From positions 1 to 64,000 of IMG/VR virus record IMGVR_UViG_3300028920_000027: a DNA stretch of 64,000 bases; one strand, given 5' to 3'. The notes under the pieces are model-generated. The model searched no databases, was not told the origin of the DNA, and saw only the letters and a list, made by a program, of their open reading frames with translations. Within the stretch, counting starts at the first letter, position 1, and the number at the start of each line of letters is the position of its first letter. Source of the DNA: a virus. Shown here one piece after another: positions 24,881-33,418 of the stretch. The position numbers and the translations under genes were made by a program.

Positions 24881-25759
24881 TTAGAAGCGCTGCACAACGA
24901 GGCGCGTCTCCCCCTTCGGGTTGAACGCGCCGATGCCGACGTTCTGGAAACACGAGAACCCAATGGTGCGGGCCTTCGGGTCGTCAGCCGACAGCACGGT
25001 GAGTTCCGTGCGAACTGGGAAACGTCCGAAATTCTCGGGCTCGGTGCAGAGGTACACAAAGCCGGCTGGAACCAGACGGCTGGTGATGATCTGCGCTCCC
25101 CAAAGCTGTGCCTGAAGACCAGTCTTGAGCAGCGTCGCTTGGGACTCGATGTCCAGGATGTCGCGACCGAACTTGCGAATGTCCGCGTAGTCCACGCTGT
25201 TCATGAAGATGCGAGCGACACGCAGGTCGTGACGCTCGATCTCCGCGAACGCATCCGCCAGTACCGAGGGGCTGATGGGCGCCACCACGTTGATGTCTGG
25301 GTTCGTCTGCCCGGGGATCGTGTCGAAGCCCGACACCGCGATGGAGTCGAGAACCGCGAAAACACGCTCGTCTTCCGCCGCCTGGATCTGTGCCTTCGCC
25401 AGGTCCTGAGCGCGTTCGATCAAGTCGAATCGACGCTCCTTGATCTGGGTGAGCGGGATCTCCGGATTCGAGGCGATCTCGAACAGCGGGAAGATGACGC
25501 GCCGAGGCTTCTGGATGGCGAGGATGTTCTCGCCTTCCTCACCCACGACAAATGCCGTGACCTCGGGATCCTTGTCGTAGATCGGAAGGGCGCCATCAGG
25601 AAGCTGCTCGACCAAGAAGGTCTTGCGGCCGACAGCTGTATAGTCCCTGCGGAGGCGCAAGGGTTGGATCATGGAAGCCGCGAGCTTGGCGCGACCGGCA
25701 GCCGTACGGATGTACTGGCTGATGACCTGTTGTTTCTGAGCGTTGCTGACCTGGTTCAT
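24881..25759 (-). CDS. Major capsid protein
   Basis: A 292-residue protein starting at ATG 25759 with AAAGGA upstream. Size, composition and position (after protease, scaffold and decoration genes, followed by a strong terminator) fit a HK97-fold capsid protein. Residues about 60-110 show an E-loop-like stretch. The centre has a helical spine (RFDLIERAQDLAKAQIQAAE). The C-terminal half includes D-I-R-K-F-G-R-D-I-L-D and a typical late W-G-A-Q-I-I-T-S-R-L-V-P strand before R-T-E-L-T-V-L. Only two Cys residues are present. It would form the shell around DNA after prohead proteolysis. Confidence 0.82.
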   Translation of the reverse strand: MNQVSNAQKQQVISQYIRTAAGRAKLAASMIQPLRLRRDYTAVGRKTFLVEQLPDGALPIYDKDPEVTAFVVGEEGENILAIQKPRRVIFPLFEIASNPEIPLTQIKERRFDLIERAQDLAKAQIQAAEDERVFAVLDSIAVSGFDTIPGQTNPDINVVAPISPSVLADAFAEIERHDLRVARIFMNSVDYADIRKFGRDILDIESQATLLKTGLQAQLWGAQIITSRLVPAGFVYLCTEPENFGRFPVRTELTVLSADDPKARTIGFSCFQNVGIGAFNPKGETRLVVQRF

Positions 25760-25778
25760 GGTGTTCCTTTCAGTGCCC

Positions 25779-26408
25779 TCAGATGCGCAGGTCGAAGACC
25801 AACAGGGAGTTGTCAGCGTCGGGTGATACCTTGACCATACCCATGACAGTGACGCCGGTAGCGACGCCAGCCGAGCTACCGCCCGTCTGGTATTCGTAGG
25901 CGTCCTCGACGCGGTTGGTCAGCAGGCCATTGACGCTCGCGTAGAGTCTGTCGCCCGCTGTGTAGGTCAGAGCAGTGTTACCGCCGACCTGTCGCTGGGT
26001 CTCCCAGATGGTGACACCAAGGGTGCCCTGACCGGAGAGGTAAGGACCACGCCCCGACGCGACGCCGGGCGTGTTTTCGAACGGGTTGCCCAATGCATCG
26101 TTGATGAAGATGCCGAGCGGATTGATGTACGACACGTAGGCTGCACCCACCTGCACCGGACCACCAATGTAGCCGTTGCCAATGTCGGGGCGCGTGAACG
26201 CGACGGTAGCACCGAGGACACCCTTCTTAGTGATGCCACTCAGTGTGCTGCTGACATTTGCGGCCGTGGTGACGATCGGGGGTGTGTCCTGGGTAAATGC
26301 GTCCGCCGTCAAGATGCCAAGTGCATTCCGCACACCGACATGGAAGATCTGAACGCGACCTGAGGTCTCCCGAAAATCACCCGAGCCTTGACCGAGAGCT
26401 AGAGGCAT
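25779..26408 (-). CDS. Probable capsid decoration protein
   Basis: A 209-residue protein starting at ATG 26408 with AGGAG upstream, 19 bases before the capsid gene. It has almost no charge clusters and is rich in Gly, Thr, Val, Ala and Asn in alternating strands (VGAAYVSYINPLGIFIND, GDRLYASVNGLLTNR). This is typical of small beta-barrel decoration or stabilisation proteins such as gpD-like proteins. No motif identifies the family. The role is inferred from neighbours: scaffold-like protein before it, capsid protein after it. Confidence 0.6.
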   Translation of the reverse strand: MPLALGQGSGDFRETSGRVQIFHVGVRNALGILTADAFTQDTPPIVTTAANVSSTLSGITKKGVLGATVAFTRPDIGNGYIGGPVQVGAAYVSYINPLGIFINDALGNPFENTPGVASGRGPYLSGQGTLGVTIWETQRQVGGNTALTYTAGDRLYASVNGLLTNRVEDAYEYQTGGSSAGVATGVTVMGMVKVSPDADNSLLVFDLRI

Positions 26409-26441
26409 TGTACTCCTAGATTCTTAAAATTGGACTGGGGT

Positions 26442-26486
26442 GGATCTACATCTACATCTAGGGGCGGTCCGGGGACCTTTTTGGCC
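26442..26486. repeat. Intergenic motif repeat and small inverted repeats
   Basis: This 99-base gap holds ggatctacatctacatctagggg (26442-26464), related to 4362-4378. Next comes ggtccggggacc (26466-26477), a short stem followed on the plus strand by TTTTT. In the minus direction the T-run is on the wrong side, so it is not a normal terminator for the scaffold gene. Confidence 0.5.
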
Positions 26487-26507
26487 GAAGCCGTGAGGGA
26501 CGACCTT

Positions 26508-27746
26508 TTAGGAAAAGTGGTCGCTCACGTCAGGAGCCGAGTTCCAAAGTCCCGAAAGCTGGTCGACATCGTTGCCGCTGGCGGACTGACCCGCAGGGGT
26601 TCCGGAGCTTCCAATCTTCGAGACACCGCTCGTGGGGCGAGTGCCCACGGTACGGGTGGATGCAGTGTGCACGCCGGGGGCGGCGGGCTGGACAAGGGTA
26701 CCGTTCTCAATGGCCGCCGCCTTGGTGGCAGCCTGGACTTCACCGTTGCTCGCAAACAGGCTGGTGAGCACAGCGTCTTCCGGCCCCAGGTCAACCTCAC
26801 CCACGTCCATCGTCGGGGAGTCGATCATGATATCGTCGTCCATGGCTTCGAGGGCCATCTCGTCGTCCATGGCTTCAGGAGTCATTCCGTCACCACACGC
26901 CATGTCGTCCATCAACGCGGCTTCGAGGTCGTCGTCCATCGCCAGGGGGCTACCACCCTGGGAGAACGCTGTGCTGTCCTGGCTCGCCTGGGGCTGACCC
27001 TGAGCAGCTGCGATCTCGGCTCGAACCATCGACCGCAGCTCCTCGGCGAACTGTGTCATGTTGCCCGTCTTGGCAGCGTCGAACGCCTTCTTGAACTGCG
27101 GGGGTACTTCACCCTTCTTGGACTTGTCGCCATCATCCTTGGACTTGTCGCCATCATCCTTGGACTTGTCGCCATCATCCTTGGACTTGTCGCCATCATC
27201 CTTGGACTTGTCGCCATCATCCTTGTCACCCTCACCCTTCTTGGGCGCGGCGGCGGCGGTCTTGTCACCGTCATCATCGTCATCGTCACCACCCTCGTCT
27301 GCTCCGGTCTGATTCAGAGTCGCTAGACGGTTGTGAGTCTCAATGAGGTTGAGGTCGGGCATGTCCATGAATGCAAGCGCCTGCTCTTCGACCGCTGCTT
27401 CGGTAGCCCGTGTACCGAGCATCCAGCGCGCTGTGCGCGTGGCCACGCTAGCCTTCTTCTCGATGGTCTCGTCGTCGAGGCCAGCGGTCTTGAAGGTGTC
27501 GGCACGGAACTCAGGCTGCCCGATCTCGTTACGACGAGTCTGGCCACCTGCCTGCTCTGCCTTCCAGGTGCCTGCCGGCGGATGCACGTCTTCAGCAAAC
27601 TCGCTTGGGCCACCAATGACGTAGTCACCTGCCCCCGGCTGCTTGGAGAGGTGGTCTTGGTTCATGGCGCGAGGATCTTCCGCCGTGCGGAGATTCGCCG
27701 CCTTGGTGCGGATGACATCTCGGTTCCAGGTGGTGCGCTCGCGCAT
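26508..27746 (-). CDS. Scaffold/core-like acidic protein with tandem repeats
   Basis: A 412-residue protein starting at ATG 27746 with AAAGGG upstream. It is strongly acidic. Residues about 150-215 contain an Asp run and five perfect KDDGDKS heptads encoded by 21-base repeats (27117-27221). Later segments have repeated M-D-D-D/E patches (AMDDEMALEAMDDDI). A helical stretch (QFKKAFDAAKTGNMTQFAEE) lies between. Its place between the prohead protease and decoration/capsid genes is where phages encode scaffolding or core proteins that are degraded on maturation. No specific family is recognised. Confidence 0.65.
   Translation of the reverse strand: MRERTTWNRDVIRTKAANLRTAEDPRAMNQDHLSKQPGAGDYVIGGPSEFAEDVHPPAGTWKAEQAGGQTRRNEIGQPEFRADTFKTAGLDDETIEKKASVATRTARWMLGTRATEAAVEEQALAFMDMPDLNLIETHNRLATLNQTGADEGGDDDDDDGDKTAAAAPKKGEGDKDDGDKSKDDGDKSKDDGDKSKDDGDKSKDDGDKSKKGEVPPQFKKAFDAAKTGNMTQFAEELRSMVRAEIAAAQGQPQASQDSTAFSQGGSPLAMDDDLEAALMDDMACGDGMTPEAMDDEMALEAMDDDIMIDSPTMDVGEVDLGPEDAVLTSLFASNGEVQAATKAAAIENGTLVQPAAPGVHTASTRTVGTRPTSGVSKIGSSGTPAGQSASGNDVDQLSGLWNSAPDVSDHFS
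27117..27221. repeat. Five tandem 21-base repeats
   Basis: cttggacttgtcgccatcatc repeats five times without mismatch, in frame inside 26508-27746, and encodes KDDGDKS heptads. Expansion or contraction by slippage is likely. Confidence 0.9.
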
Positions 27747-27796
27747 TTTGATACCCTTTCCTTGCCCTTCAGTTGGCGTATAAACAGAATCGCGAT

Positions 27797-29284
27797 TCAG
27801 GAGCTACCAAGGTCGTAGAGGCGCCCCTTGGCGATTAGAGCGTCCGCCTCGGACACGGTTGGGGTTCGACCCATTGCGCGTCGGCAAGCCGCCATGTACC
27901 CATTCTCATCTGCATATGCGGCTACCCCGCCCACTGCGAGAACCGTCCGATAGACGTCTTGCTCCGTGGGCAGCCGGGGTTGACCGGTGAACTCGTCGAC
28001 ATACCTCGACAGGGCCAGCATCGAACGCGGCGTGAAGGCACGCGCCATGCGGACCCGGTTCCACCCACCATGGTGGTAGAGAAACAGCCCCCACAGCAGG
28101 TGGGACAGCACCTTGCGGTCTGACACCTTGCGACCCAAGCGAAGAGCCACTTTCTGCCACCGAGGATCGACCGTTGCCGTACGGAGCGCTGCTTCCTTGG
28201 TCAAGGTCTCGTTCAAGTTGGAGTCGAGAATAGTGGACTCTGGACCCTTGATCTCATCACGAAGCTTGCGGACCGCACGATCTCGAAGCGCCTCGGCAAT
28301 CTCGTTGACTGCCTTGTCGAATGGTGCGTCTTCAGCAGGCTTTTTGGCCTCTCCACCGCCCTCATCGCCATCGGGCCCGCCGAAATCGAAGGCCAATGAA
28401 CGTGCCCGGTTGGCAGCACGTGACATGAGGTCAGGGTTGGTGACCCTTGGAATCTGACTAAAGGCCACCTGAATCCGCGATCCCATCATGGCCGCTTCTT
28501 GAGGGGTCAGGATGTTGCGGAGAACAGCTCCCGTGAAAGCAGGGTTGGCAACCCAGCTCGCCTCAATGAAACGCACACTGCCGGGCTCGTCTATCAAGTG
28601 ACCGCACAGCTCGGCAATCTTGCGCTGCTTGCCTAGCCCATCGAGGAAAAGATTGCCCTTCTGGTACTTGATGTGGCCGCAGAGCTGTGTCTCGTCCTCG
28701 GCAACATTGCCACATTTGGTGCACGTCGTGTGAGTAACCTGGCACCCCATACTCAACGTCTTCAGCTGCTCCTTTTGGATGGCAGCGATCAACGGACGGT
28801 GCCTGAGATCAGTGGCAACGAGAATGTCGACGTAGATGGAGTCCCCAATGTCGCGGGCAGCGGCATCAATGATTTTGCCCTTTGACATCTCGGGCACCTG
28901 AAGGTGTTCGACGTAGTTCTCACCACCAACGAAGGTACGGAAGCAGGCCAGTAGAAGTCGGCGCTCCCAACAGTCGTTGTTGTTGTTGATGTACTTGCTC
29001 GTCTCGGGGGTGACGTAGTAGTCCGCAAACCGGCGGTTGACCTGGAATCCATTGTCCATCTGCCGACCGAGCTGCCCCGGACCATTCTCAGTATCGACTG
29101 AGGCCACGATGGTACAGTGGCTGAGCAGATACTGATCCGGGTGGAATCGCCGAAGCGCCCCCGAAGCGTTGCGCTCGTTGAAGTGCCCGCCTGCTACGGT
29201 CGCTGCATGGAGAACCTCATCCCAAGCCGCGCGGCTGATGGCGGGCTTGACGAGGGTTGCGTCGGCAGTCTTCAGAAAAGCCAA
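27797..29284 (-). CDS. Prohead (capsid maturation) protease with zinc-finger-like insert
   Basis: A 495-residue protein with a TTG start at 29284 (GGAG upstream; no ATG precedes the conserved part). Residues 120-240 look like a phage prohead protease: His127 in Y-V-E-H-L-Q-V-P, a K-G-K-I-I-D-A-A segment, V-D-I-L-V-A-T-D-L, and the nucleophile context LKTLSMG with Ser178. Directly after the Ser is a Cys/His cluster (C188-x2-C191, C202-x-H204), a zinc-finger-like insertion. A V-A-N-P-A-F-T motif at 245-251 is typical of these proteases. The C-terminal half is helical and may be a scaffold-like domain. It would cleave prohead core and capsid proteins. Confidence 0.78.
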   Translation of the reverse strand: MAFLKTADATLVKPAISRAAWDEVLHAATVAGGHFNERNASGALRRFHPDQYLLSHCTIVASVDTENGPGQLGRQMDNGFQVNRRFADYYVTPETSKYINNNNDCWERRLLLACFRTFVGGENYVEHLQVPEMSKGKIIDAAARDIGDSIYVDILVATDLRHRPLIAAIQKEQLKTLSMGCQVTHTTCTKCGNVAEDETQLCGHIKYQKGNLFLDGLGKQRKIAELCGHLIDEPGSVRFIEASWVANPAFTGAVLRNILTPQEAAMMGSRIQVAFSQIPRVTNPDLMSRAANRARSLAFDFGGPDGDEGGGEAKKPAEDAPFDKAVNEIAEALRDRAVRKLRDEIKGPESTILDSNLNETLTKEAALRTATVDPRWQKVALRLGRKVSDRKVLSHLLWGLFLYHHGGWNRVRMARAFTPRSMLALSRYVDEFTGQPRLPTEQDVYRTVLAVGGVAAYADENGYMAACRRAMGRTPTVSEADALIAKGRLYDLGSS

Positions 29285-29288
29285 AGGA

Positions 29289-30080
29289 TCACCAACTCCA
29301 GGGTTCGCCCGATGGGCCCATCACGTGGTCAGTCTTGAGCAAGTACCCGCACTCGGGACAGGACAACAGTCGAACGCGCTGACCCTCTTCATCCACCTTG
29401 TAGACGCTCTTGCGCATCAAGCCCTCACACCCACGCCGGGGACAACCAAGCTGCTTGCTCGCGAACTCCTTCTTGGTCGCCCGATGCCGACGTCCTGCAC
29501 CCGCCCAATAGGCGCCCGTGCGAATCTGCTGGTTGCGAAACATCTTCGCAGCATTGGCAGCGAAAACGTAGAACTTCTGCACCTCATCACGAAGAATGCC
29601 GTCATCGGTGTACGACGCGAACCGGTGCCACAACTCATCGTAGGCGCGGACCTCACTGGCCCCCCGATGGAAGACCCTAGCCAGCTCCATATGGAACCCA
29701 GCTGGGACTTCCGTCGTACGCCAGGGAGCCTTACGGGCTGCCTGGCGTGCGTCCCAACCGGGGTAGTACGAAAAGTCCAGCGTCGGAGGAGTGTACGCCA
29801 TGAACGAAGGATTCACGCGTACGACGTCTTCGGGAGACACGCGCTCGTTGCCAAATGGCCACTGGACGTCGAGGAACCCAATGCCAGGCAGGACCGAGGT
29901 GACCCTGCCCACATAGGGGCTCAAGTTGCCGGCCCGTGAAGGGATGTACTTCTGGACGGTGTCACCCACCTTGAAGTCACGGGTCAGCTTCCAGTAGTCA
30001 ATCATGTGCCAGTCCCCAGTTAGGTCGAACTCAGCCGTAGTGAGGAGCCAGCGGGCGACCCGAAGAGTCGATGCCTTCAC
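29289..30080 (-). CDS. Small beta-barrel plus zinc-ribbon protein
   Basis: A 263-residue protein with a GTG start at 30080, overlapping the previous gene by 50 bases; ATG at 30005 is an alternative start. The N-terminus has an SH3/KOW-like barrel (FKVGDTVQKYIPSR, YVGRVTSVLPGIGFLDVQWP). The middle is helical. The C-terminus is a zinc ribbon: C-x4-C ... C-x2-C in LGCPRRGCEGLM and LLSCPECGYLL. Such ribbons occur in nucleic-acid-binding proteins. Placed between a giant acidic protein and the protease, it may take part in head assembly or packaging; this is inference. Confidence 0.65.
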   Translation of the reverse strand: MKASTLRVARWLLTTAEFDLTGDWHMIDYWKLTRDFKVGDTVQKYIPSRAGNLSPYVGRVTSVLPGIGFLDVQWPFGNERVSPEDVVRVNPSFMAYTPPTLDFSYYPGWDARQAARKAPWRTTEVPAGFHMELARVFHRGASEVRAYDELWHRFASYTDDGILRDEVQKFYVFAANAAKMFRNQQIRTGAYWAGAGRRHRATKKEFASKQLGCPRRGCEGLMRKSVYKVDEEGQRVRLLSCPECGYLLKTDHVMGPSGEPWSW

Positions 30081-33000
30081 CCACGGCCGATGACTGGTCG
30101 TCGGAGAATTGCGTCATGTAGGGCTCGTCGGACTCCGTTTGAATGACCCCCACCGTGTTGTCGTACGCACTCATGTAGGGCTCATCGGGGTCCTGCTGCT
30201 CGACGGCGGCGGTCTTGTCGTCGCCCTTGTCGTCGTCGTCGTCCTCATCCTCCTCCTTGGCGGCCTTGAGGCCCATGACCTCGGCCTGCCGACGTACCAT
30301 CGACGCTTCGCCGAACGCCACCTTCTCGACCCTATCGGCCACCTTGTCGAGGCCCTGAACGAGGGTCTTGGCGACCTCAAAGTCCAAACCCCAGTCCTGG
30401 TAGTTGCTCTGCACCCACGCAGCCATCTTGTCGAGGCGGGTGAGGCTTTCCTCGATTACGGGGATGTCGGCCGTCGCCAGCTTGGTGCCACTCATGTCTG
30501 ATGCTCCTTGACTCGCTGTCGCTGTGAGGGTCTCCCCTCCGTACTCTTCTGGATTCTCGCCCGCGAGACGGGCTAGCAGCTTGTAGTAGAGGGTAGGGTC
30601 GACGACTCGACGTAGACCGTGCTCCTCGATGGCATAGTCGAGGGCTGCCCGTAGCTTGCCGTCCCGCGGCAGATCCTGGCTCACCCCCTCACCCAACCAC
30701 TGACGCGCTTGGCGCAACACGGAGGTAAGTAGGACCTTCTCCTCGTCTTCGAGGTCCTGAGGATTTGCCTGAGCCCACTCAGGATAGGGATCGACCGATC
30801 CTGGCTCCTGTCCGTGGTAAACGCCCTGCTTGTCGTGGGGATTGCCCATCGACTGGAAAGGGGGATAAGTAGAAATGAAGCAGGCCGCGACCCGAAGGGC
30901 CGTCCGCTCCCTCACCTTCTCGCTCAACTCCCCACCCTTGCCTGCCCAGGAGTCATACCCCACAGGTTTGGGTGGTGGCTGAGGCTCGGGCTCGTCGAAC
31001 TCTTCGAGTGGCTGGTCCCGGTACCCGCCTCCCCTACGCTTCTGTTCGTGCTTCTCCTTGCGAGCTTCCCAGTCCGTGTGCTCTTCTTCCCACGATTCCT
31101 GAGCGTTTTCATAGGCCTTGGCGTCAAGCTCGACAAGCGTCTTGCGTACCTCGTCGTACTTTTCACTATCCAGGTCACGAAGCTTGGCGAGCACCTGGGT
31201 CCGCAGCATCGTCGCGGCACCATAGTTCGGTGACGACGGGTAGGTTGACAAGCGACGATCCTCCATGTCTTCGGACAGCTTCGACAGACGCTTGGCAATG
31301 GCGCTGGCCGAATCCCGCTCGCTGATCGCATCAGGCCCTTCAAACAAGCCTTCCCGCGCCTCGTAGTAGTCGGCTGCCTGTACGAACCCCGCCAGCGCCG
31401 TCGCGCCGCCGGTCCCCTTCAGGGCATCCATCGTTTTGGCAATCTGACGTTTCACAGGTGGGACTCTCCCAGATTCCATAGCAGCTTCAAACAGTTGCCT
31501 GCCTAATGACTCGGCCTGCTCGGGACTCCTGCTGCTCAACGCCATGCGCGCCACGGCCTCTGACACTTCCTCAGGGATGCCAGCTCCCATGACCTTGACC
31601 GCGATGTTGCTCTGAGCCGCGAGACTCAACCCGACAACCTGCATCTGGTGCTGACGGTATGCCTCGGCTTTCTCACTGTCAGACAGCTCGTCAAAGGGGA
31701 CCTCATGGCCACCCTTCTCCCACGTCTTGGGTGGCTTCACTCGGTCAGGATTGACCTCGAAGTAGTCGATTTTTTCTACGTACTGGCGCACGTTCTTGAC
31801 CTTGATGCGCCCAGACTCAAACGTAGAAACTAGAGACTTGAGGTCTTGGGGATGATACCCCCGCTCAAGTAGCCGACGAGCGCCAGCCTCCCCAAAGGCA
31901 TCCGTAGCCTGGTGGAGAGCTTCTTCAACCTCGGCGCGCTGAACTGGGGGGCGCGCCGGACTCTTGATCTTCAGCTGCTTGGCAACGGGCTTGTCTGAAT
32001 CAGGCTTGTCAAGGTCACGTTGCAGCTCGTCGAGCTTCTTGCTCAACTCGGTTTCACCCTTCGCCAACTCCGCCTTAAGCTTCTTTTCAGCGTCTTTGGC
32101 TTCCCTCAGCTTTTCCTGGGCTTCTTCGACCTTCTTGACTTTACCGTCGCTATAATCCTTAACAACCCTCTCGATGACCCCTACCTGGGTGCCCACCGCT
32201 TCTGTGATGGGGTTGTTGGGAAGAAGACTCGCGAACTCTGAAACAATGCCCTTGAGGGAATCGTAGACAGCACCCAGGTTCTCGACGAACTTCTTGAAGT
32301 CATCGCTCGTTGTGTCAACCAAATCCCCTTCCATGTCGGGAAGATCCGGAACTTCAGGAGACTGCTTGATCTTCTCGACTAAGTCCGCGAGGGCTTTACG
32401 CTCATCGTCTTGACCCTTGTCTTCTTGACCCTTGTCTTCTTGACCCTTGTCTTCTTCCCCTAGCGTACCACCTTCATCTGGCTCATCTTCGTCTGACTCA
32501 TCAGACTCACCCCCCTCATTGGGCTCATTGTCACTGACTTCATCGGGCTCGAGCTCACTCTTCTCAGTAGGCACGTTTCCGTCGGGATAGAAATCCTCAA
32601 CCCACTCCTCGACGGTGTACCCAGTAGGGTCGTCTTCTGGTTCACTCCCCTCGGGCTTCTTGGAATCAAGAATCTCTCGCAACTCGTCAGGCGTGAAGTT
32701 GCCGACTCCTGGGATCGTGACCTTACCGACCGTGTCTTCTTCCCCACCCTCATCGGGCTCGTAGGAATCCGCACGGTCGATGGCCGCCTCGATGGCTGCC
32801 TCGATGTCGTTGGGGCCCATCTTGTCTTCGATGTCCTGACGAGTGTTCCAGTCGTCCCACGCCTGCCAGTTTTTCTCGGCTTCTTCGATCTCTTGCTCGA
32901 CGTGGCGCCGCTGAGCATCGGACAATTCACCCTTGGGCTTCTCTTTCGAGCCGCCCTCTCCCTCCTTGGGCTCGTCCTGCGCGGGCTCGTTGGGAACTGA

Positions 33001-33390
33001 AGTTTCCTCTTCGTCCTCAATGGGCTCGTACTTACCCGATTCCTCTTCGAGGGTCTTGGGACTGATGGAAACCACCTTCCCAGTCTCCTTGCTCCGGGCT
33101 GGGATGCGCTCGCCACCGCGAGCCATGAGGTACCGGTAGGTCACCCGCGCCACCGTGCGAGCCTCGATGTAGCGTCGAGCCACCGCGCAGGCGCTGCCCC
33201 CGATTGTCTTGTAGTTCTTGGACAAGTCGGGGTCAGAATCCTTGTCCGGATCGGTATCCTTGTCGGGGTCCACCCGATTACGCCGCCGATCATGGCGCGG
33301 AGGCTTTTGCTTGGGCGCAGGACGCACCAGTCGCTCAGACTCCTCGTCCTCGCGTTCTGGCTTGGTCTTGGTGCTCCAAATGCGACGCAT
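30031..33390 (-). CDS. Giant acidic, coiled-coil head-region protein
   Basis: A 1119-residue protein starting at ATG 33390. The first 60 residues are very charged with DPDKD repeats. About 60-90 contain V-A-R-R-Y-I-E-A-R and T-Y-R-Y-L-M-A-R-G helices. Residues 100-340 are Glu/Asp/Pro-rich, with EDKGQ repeats from a 15-base DNA repeat near 32412-32455. Residues 400-470 form a long coiled coil (EEAQEKLREAKDAEKKLKAE). The C-terminus has two SDEPYM-type motifs and an Asp run. It sits directly after the portal gene. It may be an internal head or scaffolding protein; no enzyme motif is found. Confidence 0.65.
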   Translation of the reverse strand: MRRIWSTKTKPEREDEESERLVRPAPKQKPPRHDRRRNRVDPDKDTDPDKDSDPDLSKNYKTIGGSACAVARRYIEARTVARVTYRYLMARGGERIPARSKETGKVVSISPKTLEEESGKYEPIEDEEETSVPNEPAQDEPKEGEGGSKEKPKGELSDAQRRHVEQEIEEAEKNWQAWDDWNTRQDIEDKMGPNDIEAAIEAAIDRADSYEPDEGGEEDTVGKVTIPGVGNFTPDELREILDSKKPEGSEPEDDPTGYTVEEWVEDFYPDGNVPTEKSELEPDEVSDNEPNEGGESDESDEDEPDEGGTLGEEDKGQEDKGQEDKGQDDERKALADLVEKIKQSPEVPDLPDMEGDLVDTTSDDFKKFVENLGAVYDSLKGIVSEFASLLPNNPITEAVGTQVGVIERVVKDYSDGKVKKVEEAQEKLREAKDAEKKLKAELAKGETELSKKLDELQRDLDKPDSDKPVAKQLKIKSPARPPVQRAEVEEALHQATDAFGEAGARRLLERGYHPQDLKSLVSTFESGRIKVKNVRQYVEKIDYFEVNPDRVKPPKTWEKGGHEVPFDELSDSEKAEAYRQHQMQVVGLSLAAQSNIAVKVMGAGIPEEVSEAVARMALSSRSPEQAESLGRQLFEAAMESGRVPPVKRQIAKTMDALKGTGGATALAGFVQAADYYEAREGLFEGPDAISERDSASAIAKRLSKLSEDMEDRRLSTYPSSPNYGAATMLRTQVLAKLRDLDSEKYDEVRKTLVELDAKAYENAQESWEEEHTDWEARKEKHEQKRRGGGYRDQPLEEFDEPEPQPPPKPVGYDSWAGKGGELSEKVRERTALRVAACFISTYPPFQSMGNPHDKQGVYHGQEPGSVDPYPEWAQANPQDLEDEEKVLLTSVLRQARQWLGEGVSQDLPRDGKLRAALDYAIEEHGLRRVVDPTLYYKLLARLAGENPEEYGGETLTATASQGASDMSGTKLATADIPVIEESLTRLDKMAAWVQSNYQDWGLDFEVAKTLVQGLDKVADRVEKVAFGEASMVRRQAEVMGLKAAKEEDEDDDDDKGDDKTAAVEQQDPDEPYMSAYDNTVGVIQTESDEPYMTQFSDDQSSAVGEGIDSSGRPLAPHYG

Positions 33391-33418
33391 ACGCTAGAGC
33401 GAACGCATAAGCTCAGTT

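Noticed and set aside
27117-27221. Short regular repeats considered as a CRISPR array
   Set aside because: The 21-base units are contiguous with no spacers and lie in frame in a gene.
26430-27326. 298-residue plus-strand frame with repeated LGLVAII
   Set aside because: It is antisense to the KDDGDKS tandem repeats of the scaffold-like gene; the hydrophobic repeat is a complement artefact, not a membrane protein.
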